Assembly: GCA_012515255.1 (NCBI GenBank) | Contig: JAAYYR010000145.1 | Location: 1-5,540 of the forward strand | From: Clostridia bacterium | GTDB lineage: Bacteria; Bacillota; Dehalobacteriia; UBA4068 | Direction: 5' to 3' | DNA: 5,540 nucleotides | Part shown: positions 1 through 5,446 of the stretch, one piece after another | Numbering within the stretch: position 1 is the stretch's first letter | How the letters are laid out: each line of letters begins with the position of its first letter | Notes under the pieces: generated by a model | Databases searched by the model: none | Told to the model about the DNA's origin: nothing | What the model saw: only the letters and a program-made list of their open reading frames with translations | Position numbers and translations under genes: made by a program

Positions 1-82
1 ATAAAATGAGGCTTCAGAATAATCAGCGCGTCTGCCTGGATTGCTTTGAGGAATACAGCCGGGGATGGTAAGACAAAAATAG

Positions 83-274
83 CGCCCCACCGGCACGGCC
101 GCGGCATTGACGATTATCATCGCCATATCCATAGGAAGCGCATTATGACGATTTGCCGATACCGATATTGCCGCCAAGGCGGATGAATTTTTCAACTCCC
201 TGCCGGGCGGGGCTTTTTATCCAAGCGTCGCCGCCGACTACTACGGCGCTTTTCGGCAATCGCGCTGTGAATAA
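83..274 (+). pseudogene. Possible remnants of two decayed plus-strand genes
   Basis: No intact gene is visible in bases 1-379. Two adjacent plus-strand segments have protein-like composition. The first (83-148) follows a stop codon, reads as a short hydrophobic stretch (ALTIIIAISIGSAL) and ends in TGA. That TGA overlaps an ATG in the ATGA arrangement typical of translationally coupled genes. The ATG frame itself soon stops, but another frame (149-274) reads ADTDIAAKADEFFNSLPGG and continues to a TAA at 272-274, 24 bases before the hairpin terminator. Dropping one T near 152-154 would join the ATG to this frame. The hydrophobic piece could be the end of a transporter permease, but that is a guess; neither segment is recognised. 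Bases 1-82 show nothing I can support. Confidence 0.2.
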
Positions 275-298
275 ATCGCCGGGTCAGGTCAAATCCAT

Positions 299-348
299 AA
301 AAGCCCCCGGGCTGTGCGGCGTAAATCCGCATAGACGCGGGGGCTTTT
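299..348. terminator. Bidirectional-looking intrinsic terminator after the DUF364 gene
   Basis: An 11-bp perfect outer stem (AAAAGCCCCCG at 299-309 with CGGGGGCTTTT at 338-348) encloses a smaller GCGG/CCGC hairpin. It begins about 30 bases beyond the stop codon of the minus-strand gene ending at 380, so it most likely terminates that transcript. The A/T ends of the stem give a short U-run in either direction, so it could also stop plus-strand transcription coming from 1-298. Confidence 0.75.
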
Positions 349-379
349 AGCAGGCAGCGCGGGATGAATTAAGGGCGGC

Positions 380-1120
380 TTATCGTGATAAAGGACAAAG
401 ACGGTTGAATTGATTGAAATGAGCGAGAGCGGCGCAGGTCGTGCCATAGAAATATACCGGCTTCTCAACAGCGGCGAGCACATCCTCGGCGGTGCCGTTG
501 GCAAGGATTGAGCCGGTGATCAGCAAAACATCGGCGAAATCGATCAGCCGCCCGGTATCGCGCAGGCCGTCCCAGATCTCCACGCCATAGCGGACGCTGC
601 CCACATTATCCCGGTCCAAGTCGGTGACACGCACATGCTCCGCGCCAAATTCGCGGACACAATTGTCGATGATCGCCGGTTGATAGCCGACAATGCCGAC
701 GCGGCAGAGACCGTATTGCTCGCGGAGCGCGGACGCGATTTGCGGCGCGCATTGCTCCGGCTCCTGATCGCGGCAATGAATAGTATGCCCGGCCAGGCCA
801 AGCTTACGCGCTAAGGCATTAAGCGCCGCCACCATCAGGGCATAGTTACCCGGCCTATCTACAGGCAGAGCCGCGAGCCGCTTGATATCGCCCTGCCAGG
901 CGATGGGATCGCTGGTGAAAGCCTGGCCCTTATAGCCGTCGATCTCCGCCTGAAGCAGAACTTCCTTGCCCCGCAGCAAGGGGAAATCACCGCGCTCGGG
1001 GTGGCCGATGGCCTCCTCGTTCTTTAAAGCCCGGCTTGTAACCTTGATCTGCAGGCCGCCTATTGACTGGTTGTCTTCAAGCAAGTTATTGAGCGCCTGC
1101 CTGGCGTCGATGAATTGCAT
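380..1120 (-). CDS. DUF364/DUF4213-type putative heavy-metal chelation protein
   Basis: This 246-residue soluble protein looks like the DUF4213 plus DUF364 architecture: an N-terminal alpha/beta domain (about 1-125) and a C-terminal Rossmann-like domain (about 138-246). Recognisable features are VGIVGYQPAI (141-150), the VTDLDRDNVG stretch (165-174), the ITGSILANGT motif (201-210), YGTTCAALA (225-233) and the closing 'RLCP' (240-243). The family is annotated as putative metal chelation and its biochemistry is poorly known, so no reaction is assigned. The ATG start is supported by AAAGGAG at 1126-1132, five bases upstream. There is no signal peptide or membrane segment. It lies 21 bases downstream of the remains of a ModC-like ATPase, which suggests a past or present role in handling a metal or metal oxyanion; that link is inferred. 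Length and C-terminus look complete. Family assignment is fairly sure, function unsure. Confidence 0.85.
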   Translation of the reverse strand: MQFIDARQALNNLLEDNQSIGGLQIKVTSRALKNEEAIGHPERGDFPLLRGKEVLLQAEIDGYKGQAFTSDPIAWQGDIKRLAALPVDRPGNYALMVAALNALARKLGLAGHTIHCRDQEPEQCAPQIASALREQYGLCRVGIVGYQPAIIDNCVREFGAEHVRVTDLDRDNVGSVRYGVEIWDGLRDTGRLIDFADVLLITGSILANGTAEDVLAAVEKPVYFYGTTCAALAHFNQFNRLCPLSR

Positions 1121-1141
1121 AACAGCTCCTTTCCCGACCGG

Positions 1142-1470
1142 CTAAAAAACATGTATGGCCGCAGCTTTGAAAACTGCCCATACCTCCTGGCCGCGGGCCA
1201 GCAATCAAGGCCCGGGCAATCGCTACCCTTTGCCGCCCGCCACCGCTTAAAGTCCCTGGATAACGCCCTGGCAATTCGTTGATCTTACATAAATTCGTCA
1301 TCCGCGCCTGCTTATCCTTGATCAGCAAGGCAAGCGTTTTTCTCGCCTAGGGGGCAAAGACGATATTTTTCGCCACATCGAGATGCGGGAATAAAAGATA
1401 ATCCTGGTGAACGAAACCAAAGCTCCCTTGCCTGCCGCCCGTAGTGTCTGCGGCGCCTAGCTGAAAATGG
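1142..1470 (-). pseudogene. Broken ABC-transporter ATPase, ModC-like (molybdate/tungstate type)
   Basis: This is the remnant of an importer ATPase. One minus-strand frame reads a Q-loop region, FGFVHQDYLLFPHLDVAKNI (about 1433-1362), then an in-frame TAG at 1347-1349. The same frame continues into the ABC signature LSGGGRQRVAIARAL (about 1250-1205). The spacing between the two motifs is normal for the family. Just after this the sequence shifts frame and reads GQEVWAVFKAAAIHVF followed by TAG (1142-1144), which resembles the C-terminal end of the TOBE/Mop-type regulatory domain of ModC-like ATPases. The Walker A P-loop is missing upstream, where the sequence runs into the neighbouring gene's terminator. 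Walker B, the H-loop and most of the regulatory domain are missing between signature and tail, so the protein cannot function as an ATPase. Recognition as an ABC ATPase is firm; molybdate or tungstate specificity is inferred from the tail. Confidence 0.8.
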
Positions 1471-1500
1471 GGAAAGCCCCGCGCTAATGCGGGGCTTTCC
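1471..1500 (-). terminator. Intrinsic terminator of the glycosyltransferase gene
   Basis: A perfect 12-bp inverted repeat (GGAAAGCCCCGC at 1471-1482 with its complement at 1489-1500) has a 6-base loop. It lies about 50 bases past the glycosyltransferase stop codon. Read on the minus strand, the GC-rich stem ends in CTTTCC and is followed by CCATTTTC, so the U-run is short and partly inside the stem. It also marks the 5' edge of the ABC ATPase remnant. Confidence 0.75.
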
Positions 1501-1549
1501 TGTTTGGGATAAAGAGAAAATACCAGCCCGGGGTAAATGCGGGCCGGCA

Positions 1550-2695
1550 TCAGGAAATACGCTGTCTGCGCCTCGGCATATCCACGCCCAACAGCCGTAA
1601 TTGCTCAAATAACTGATCGAAAATATGATCCCAGCTTCTGGTCAGGGCATGCCGGCGGGCGTTTTGGGCCATAGTTTGGCGCAAGGCCTTATCTTTGATC
1701 AGCAATTCTATGCCGCTTGCCATAGCCGGCGCATCCCCCGGCGCGCAGGCAATACCGTTAACGCCATGGCGCAGATTCTCGCGCACGCCACCGGCGTCAA
1801 CAGCGACAATCGGCAGGCCTGAGGCCATGGCTTCCAAAATCACATTGCCATAGGTCTCGATGCGCGAGGCAAAAACGAATATATCGGCGGCGGCATACAA
1901 ACGCTGCAATTCCTCGCCGACCTTATAGCCGAGAAAACGCACCCGCGGCAAAAGCATTTGCGCCAGCGCCCCCCGCAACGGGCCGTCGCCGACGCAGAGC
2001 AGCCTATATCTGACCCGGCCGGCATCAAGCAGCCGGGCCGCATTCATAATGACTTCTATTTCTTTTTCCGCGGCCAAGCGGCCGACATATAAAAGCAGCG
2101 CCTCATCAGGCGCGGCGTAGTGGCGCCGCAAATCCGCGTCAAAGAGCTGCGGCGAGAATAATTCCGGCTCTACGCCATTGCCCAGGACCCGGATATTAGC
2201 GCCGATTACCCGCCGCCGCAGCCGCTCCGCAGAATGCTGCGACAGGGCGAAATTCAGCTCAGCATGCGAATAAAACCAGGCCAAATAGCGCCAGACCGCC
2301 GGTTCCAAAGCCCGTAAATGGTAATAGCTCAAATATTGGGCAAAATCATTGGCAAAACAGGCCGTCATGGGAATTTCATGATCGCGGGCGTATTTTAAGC
2401 CCATCACGCCCAAAGAAAGCGGCGTCATAACATGAATAAGATCCGGCCGGAACAAGGCGAGCTGGCGCGCTACCCGGGTATAAACAGGCAAGGTCACCCG
2501 GCATTCCGGATAGAGAATACATTTCATGCTTTGCACCGGGGTAATATTGGCGGCGGGGGTAAAGCCGCTATTGCCCGGGACAAAGTAACGGTATTCAATA
2601 TCATTTTCCTCCATATAATTTTGCATTTTCTGCAAAGTAAAGGTCAAGCCGTTGATTTGCGGTAGATAAGCGTCGGAAAACACGGCGATTTTCAA
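1550..2695 (-). CDS. GT4-family (GT-B fold) glycosyltransferase, MgtA/SqdX-like
   Basis: This 381-residue protein is a retaining GT-B glycosyltransferase, probably cytoplasmic or peripheral at the membrane, using a nucleotide-sugar donor. The N-terminal acceptor domain starts with KIAVFSDAYLPQINGLT, the usual opening with the glycine loop (NG, 15-16). The donor domain has LLYVGRLAAEK (201-211) with the phosphate-binding Arg206 and Lys211, VGDGPLR (235-241), and the E-x7-E motif (Glu280, Glu288) within IETYGNVILEAMASGLP. The overall pattern, including LEPAVWRYLAWFY (130-142), resembles the MgtA/SqdX-like enzymes that glycosylate lipids; the exact substrate is not determined. The loop that usually reads 'YHTDFPQY' here reads FANDFAQY (114-121), with no histidine. 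The start is TTG at 2695, preceded by AAGGAGG at a 7-base spacing. It lies 97 bases downstream of the VTT membrane protein gene, in the same direction. Family is sure; acceptor and sugar are unknown. Confidence 0.93.
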   Translation of the reverse strand: MKIAVFSDAYLPQINGLTFTLQKMQNYMEENDIEYRYFVPGNSGFTPAANITPVQSMKCILYPECRVTLPVYTRVARQLALFRPDLIHVMTPLSLGVMGLKYARDHEIPMTACFANDFAQYLSYYHLRALEPAVWRYLAWFYSHAELNFALSQHSAERLRRRVIGANIRVLGNGVEPELFSPQLFDADLRRHYAAPDEALLLYVGRLAAEKEIEVIMNAARLLDAGRVRYRLLCVGDGPLRGALAQMLLPRVRFLGYKVGEELQRLYAAADIFVFASRIETYGNVILEAMASGLPIVAVDAGGVRENLRHGVNGIACAPGDAPAMASGIELLIKDKALRQTMAQNARRHALTRSWDHIFDQLFEQLRLLGVDMPRRRQRIS

Positions 2696-2702
2696 ATTTA
2701 TT

Positions 2703-2709
2703 CCTCCTT
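2703..2709 (-). promoter_or_regulatory. Ribosome binding site fixing a TTG start
   Basis: AAGGAGG on the minus strand sits seven bases before TTG at 2695-2693. The protein from that TTG begins exactly at the conserved KIAVFSD beta strand of GT4 enzymes, so the TTG is the real start despite being a rare codon. Confidence 0.85.
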
Positions 2710-2723
2710 GGTCGAGTTATCAG

Positions 2724-2741
2724 GCGGCTTAATGAAGCCGC
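2724..2741. other. Hairpin in the gap between the VTT protein and glycosyltransferase genes
   Basis: GCGGCTT at 2724-2730 pairs perfectly with AAGCCGC at 2735-2741 around a 4-base loop. A second GC-rich imperfect hairpin (GCCGGG with CCCGGC) lies at 2763-2783. Neither is followed by a U-run on the minus strand, so they are more likely to stabilise or partly attenuate a shared transcript than to end it. This is inferred from structure alone. Confidence 0.35.
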
Positions 2742-2792
2742 GGCGGCAGCGGAATCATGCTTGCCGGGGCGAAGCCGCCCGGCTGACGCTGC

Positions 2793-3446
2793 TCAAGAGC
2801 CTTGCTTTTTCACAGCCCAATAGCCAAAAGCGACGCTGAAGACGGCAAGCAATAAACCGGGGACGAGCCAGATATAAGCCCCCCTGACCATGCCCGCGTA
2901 AAGCAGGCCCATGGTGATGAAATAGGGCAGGCCCGCCACTGCCGCCGTCCAAATATAGCGCCACGCTGTCATAGTCGGCAGCAGGCTGATAATAAAATTG
3001 GCGAAAAACGAGGGCAGCGGCAAAAGCCGCGCTACCAGCAGGCCGGGGATGCCGCCGCGCTCCGCCCAGCTATTCACGACCGCCATCCGCTCCGGGGTGG
3101 CAATCGTTTTGATCAAGCTCCGCCCCAAACCGCGGGCGATATAAAACAAAGCGAGCGATCCAATGGTCGCGCCGGCCCAGGATATTAAGAGGCCGTAAAA
3201 AACGCCATAGATTTTCAAAATGACAACGACCAGCCCTTCCGATGGTATCGGCAGTAAAAAAATCAACGCCATCAATAAAACGGATATGGCCACGCCCCAG
3301 ACTCCCGCCCCCTGTATCAATGAGGAGATATTATTGCTTTTATCAAAATACAAAAACAGAACCGCGCCAATAGTCAATAGCACAGCCGCTATCGTGACCC
3401 AGTGTTTCTTGATCAATATGATTATCTTTATTGTATCCTTTGCCAT
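2793..3446 (-). CDS. VTT/DedA-superfamily (TVP38/TMEM64-like) membrane protein
   Basis: This 217-residue polytopic inner-membrane protein has the VTT (formerly SNARE-associated) domain seen in TVP38/TMEM64 and YdjX/YdjZ-type proteins. Hydrophobic segments lie at roughly 16-34, 48-66, 70-100, 132-157, 165-185 and 190-210. The family landmarks are the glycine-rich GATIGSLALFYIARGLG stretch (92-108) with Arg105, and VARLLPLPSFFANFI (138-152) with Arg140, two prolines and Asn150. Members are linked to lipid transport or scrambling and envelope homeostasis; the exact activity of this subgroup is uncertain. The next gene in the same direction is a lipid-type GT4 glycosyltransferase, which fits an envelope-lipid role. 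The ATG at 3446 is the first start after an in-frame stop just upstream, but no Shine-Dalgarno sequence precedes it. Family assignment is confident, function inferred. Confidence 0.9.
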   Translation of the reverse strand: MAKDTIKIIILIKKHWVTIAAVLLTIGAVLFLYFDKSNNISSLIQGAGVWGVAISVLLMALIFLLPIPSEGLVVVILKIYGVFYGLLISWAGATIGSLALFYIARGLGRSLIKTIATPERMAVVNSWAERGGIPGLLVARLLPLPSFFANFIISLLPTMTAWRYIWTAAVAGLPYFITMGLLYAGMVRGAYIWLVPGLLLAVFSVAFGYWAVKKQGS

Positions 3447-3453
3447 GGATTCT

Positions 3454-3481
3454 ATTTTAATTTAAAGGCGGCAAATGTAAA
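3454..3481 (-). promoter_or_regulatory. Candidate sigma-70-type promoter for the VTT protein gene
   Basis: On the minus strand TTTACA (3481-3476) and TAAAAT (3459-3454) each match the consensus at five of six positions, with a 16-base spacer. An AT-rich stretch at about 3490-3525 lies just upstream, like an UP element. The -10 box ends seven bases before the ATG, so transcription would start at or next to the start codon. Confidence 0.45.
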
Positions 3482-3577
3482 GTGGGCAAACAGTTAACTT
3501 TTTATTAAATAATATTAAGGAATAGTCTGTCCGCTTGCATAGACTGCGGAAATCCTTGCCTCAAACTGCAACAATAG

Positions 3578-3601
3578 AAAAAACCCGCGGCTAAACCGCG
3601 G
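3578..3601 (-). terminator. Second intrinsic terminator downstream of the flavodiiron gene
   Basis: CCGCGG (3585-3590) pairs with CCGCGG (3596-3601) around a 5-base loop. On the minus strand this is followed by G and six T residues. It is a classical terminator, about 90 bases beyond the first one, with no recognisable gene between them. It insulates the VTT protein gene from read-through. Confidence 0.75.
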
Positions 3602-3691
3602 AGGAATATTGGCAAAAAGAGGCACAGAGCCGTCCGGGCAGGCGCTCATTTTGTAGCAGGAAATATCAAGGTTTGAATTAGCATAATATCC

Positions 3692-3722
3692 AAAAAACAT
3701 AGCCCGCTATTAAGCGGACTAT
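3692..3722 (-). terminator. Intrinsic terminator of the cupin-flavodiiron unit
   Basis: On the minus strand a 10-bp stem (ATAGTCCGCT with AGCGGGCTAT, one G-U pair, loop TAAT, 3722-3699) is followed directly by G/T6 (3697-3692 are all T). It lies about 70 bases after the flavodiiron stop codon. The G-U pair becomes a C-A mismatch on the plus strand, so it works best for minus-strand transcripts. Confidence 0.82.
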
Positions 3723-3749
3723 ATTTTTAGCGTCTATAAGAATGCTCTA

Positions 3750-3770
3750 CCCCCAATTAGGCGTTGGGGG
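3750..3770. other. Hairpin just after the flavodiiron stop codon
   Basis: CCCCCAA (3750-3756) pairs with TTGGGGG (3764-3770) around a 7-base loop, between the flavodiiron stop codon and its terminator. No U-run follows on the minus strand, so it could protect the transcript's 3' end. This role is inferred. Confidence 0.4.
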
Positions 3771-3794
3771 GAATTTGTACTAGCGGCGCAGTCT

Positions 3795-4985
3795 CTATGT
3801 CGACTTGGCAATCTTTTTGCCGTATGCCAAAGCCTGAACCTGCGCGTCTTGATCCGGCTGCCACGGATTTTTTAAGCCTTCGTCGATCATGGCGAACCCT
3901 GCATCCGCAAGTAAATTGTTCATCACTTTTGTGCATTCCCCACTCCAACCAAAGCAGCCAAATGTCGCCGCTTTTTTATTCTTAAATTTCATCCCCTTCA
4001 TCAGATGGATAAAACCGGCCACTGAATGAAGGATGCTATTGGAAATGGTTGGCGAGCCAATTACGACTGTTTTGGATTTGAACACCTCTGTAATCAAGTC
4101 ATTTTCATCTCTTTTGGCCACATTAAACACTTTTACCACTACATTGGGGTCAGCTAAACCGATTCCTTCGGCGATTTTCTCCGCCATTACTTTCGTGCCG
4201 TTCCACATCGTATCATAAATAATTGTGATTTGGTTTTCTTGATATTCGTCGGCCCACTTGGCATAATTTTCAACAATCTGCATCGGATTATCCCGCCAGA
4301 CAACGCCATGGCTTGTCGCAATCAAATCAATCTGCAAATTAAGGGACAAAATTTCAGCCAGCTTCTTTTTGAGAATATGGCTAAATGGGGTCAGGATATT
4401 GGCGTAGTATTTGAGCGATTCCTGATAAAGGTCGCATTGATCGACTAAATCATTAAATAATTCCTCATTGGCATAATGCTGGCCAAAGGCGTCATTGCTA
4501 AATAAAATATGGTCGCCGGTCAGATAGGTCGCCATGCTATCCGGCCAATGCAGCATGGGCATTTCGACAAATATCAGCTCTTTGCCATTGCCGATATCGA
4601 GTTTATCGCCTGTTTTCACCACCTGAAAATTCCAATGCTGATGATATTGCCCGGACAGGGATTTCACTGCGTTTGCCGTACAATAAATCGGGGTATTGGG
4701 GATGTGTTTCATCAATGCGGGCAGCGCTCCGCTATGGTCGACTTCGCCGTGATTAGCGATAATATAATCGATAGTGCGCACATCAATTTCTTGAGCCAGA
4801 TTTGCCACAAATTCATCCGCAAACGGCTGCCAAACCGTATCGATTAGAACGGTCTTTTCCTCTCGGATCAAATAAGAATTATACGTAGAGCCTTTATGAG
4901 TCGAATACTCGTTCCCGTGGAATTTTTGCAGATCCCAGTCCACTTTGCCGACCCAGGAAACATTGTTTTTTATTCTTTTTTGCAC
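3795..4985 (-). CDS. fprA: A-type flavodiiron protein (FprA-like O2/NO reductase)
   Basis: This cytoplasmic enzyme reduces O2 to water and/or NO to N2O, protecting anaerobes. From the GTG at 4985 it is 396 residues, the usual length for class A. The N-terminal metallo-beta-lactamase-like domain (about 1-245) keeps all diiron ligands: the HGEVDH motif (His79, Glu81, Asp83, His84), His146 in MLHWPDS, Asp165 and His226. The flavodoxin domain (about 250-390) has the FMN phosphate loop TMWNGT (259-264), GSPT (310-313) and FGCFGWSGE (342-350). There is no rubredoxin extension, so a separate rubredoxin or similar donor is needed; none is in the window. An upstream TTG (5006) is possible, but AAAGGG ten bases before the GTG and the usual FprA N-terminus favour 4985. 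The cupin gene lies 63 bases upstream. O2 versus NO preference cannot be told from sequence. Confidence 0.95.
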   Translation of the reverse strand: MQKRIKNNVSWVGKVDWDLQKFHGNEYSTHKGSTYNSYLIREEKTVLIDTVWQPFADEFVANLAQEIDVRTIDYIIANHGEVDHSGALPALMKHIPNTPIYCTANAVKSLSGQYHQHWNFQVVKTGDKLDIGNGKELIFVEMPMLHWPDSMATYLTGDHILFSNDAFGQHYANEELFNDLVDQCDLYQESLKYYANILTPFSHILKKKLAEILSLNLQIDLIATSHGVVWRDNPMQIVENYAKWADEYQENQITIIYDTMWNGTKVMAEKIAEGIGLADPNVVVKVFNVAKRDENDLITEVFKSKTVVIGSPTISNSILHSVAGFIHLMKGMKFKNKKAATFGCFGWSGECTKVMNNLLADAGFAMIDEGLKNPWQPDQDAQVQALAYGKKIAKST

Positions 4986-5005
4986 AAAGATCACGCCCTT
5001 TATCA

Positions 5006-5011
5006 ATTATA
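5006..5011 (-). promoter_or_regulatory. Possible -10 element just upstream of the flavodiiron gene
   Basis: The minus strand carries a perfect TATAAT at 5011-5006, about 20 bases before the GTG start at 4985. No good -35 box lies 16-18 bases upstream and no TGn extension is present, so it may be chance. If active, it would give the flavodiiron gene its own short-leader transcript and would exclude the TTG at 5006 as a start. Confidence 0.25.
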
Positions 5012-5048
5012 CTCTGCGCTCGGGTACGGAGTAGCAAAACCTTATCGT

Positions 5049-5393
5049 TTAACCATTGTCTTTATCGGGAAAGACGACGATTAGCAGCATTTTAAATTTT
5101 TCCGCTCCATAAACAGAATGCGGTTTATGCGCCGGCATAACGATTGTTTCGCCCGCATGAACCAAAAAGACCTCGTCCTCGATCGTGATTTGCCCTGTGC
5201 CGTCCAGGACGATAACCATGGCATCCCCGCCGGATTTATGGGTACTGATTTCCTCGCCTTTATCAAAGGAAAACAAAGTCACGCTCAGCGCTTTATTCTG
5301 CGCCAGTGTTCTGCTGACAATTTGCCCCGGCTGATAAGCCACCTGTTCCGCCAGGTTTAGTACTGTCCGTGGTTCGATGTTTTTTAAGGTCAT
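5049..5393 (-). CDS. Small single-domain cupin protein
   Basis: This 114-residue protein is a single beta-barrel cupin. Motif 1 spans about 46-67: Gly46, five residues, His52, then GGDAMVIVLDGTG, with Ser54 and Asp57 where many cupins have a second His and a Glu. Motif 2 spans about 81-96: GETIVMPAHKPHSVYG with Pro87, His89 and His92. His52, His89 and His92 could bind a metal, but the set is not the full classical 2-His/Glu/His one. Start ATG at 5393 has GGAGG (5401-5405) seven bases upstream. The flavodiiron gene begins 63 bases downstream in the same direction, so the two are probably cotranscribed; a stress-related or sensing role is inferred from this neighbour only. Small cupins are functionally diverse, so no substrate is proposed. 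Confidence 0.88.
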   Translation of the reverse strand: MTLKNIEPRTVLNLAEQVAYQPGQIVSRTLAQNKALSVTLFSFDKGEEISTHKSGGDAMVIVLDGTGQITIEDEVFLVHAGETIVMPAHKPHSVYGAEKFKMLLIVVFPDKDNG

Positions 5394-5446
5394 ATTTTCT
5401 CCTCCGCTTTTCTATATAAATAAACATGTTTGATCAGCCGGCATAT

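Noticed and set aside
544..801. Second minus-strand open frame inside the DUF364 gene
   Set aside because: It overlaps the Rossmann-like domain in another frame and has arginine/serine-rich shadow composition.
1312..1608. Minus-strand open frame of 98 codons overlapping the end of the glycosyltransferase gene
   Set aside because: It runs through the terminator hairpin and is out of frame with the recognisable ABC ATPase motifs; it has no protein-like pattern of its own.
2755..2964. Minus-strand open frame overlapping the end of the VTT protein gene
   Set aside because: It is a shadow of the membrane protein gene in another frame and lacks a plausible ribosome binding site.
3515..3700. Minus-strand open frame of 61 codons between the flavodiiron and VTT protein genes
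   Set aside because: It reads straight through a strong terminator hairpin, starts in the U-run of another, has no ribosome binding site and resembles no family I know.
4509..4847. Plus-strand open frame of 112 codons
   Set aside because: It lies wholly antisense to the flavodiiron gene, whose motifs and ligands are unambiguous on the minus strand.
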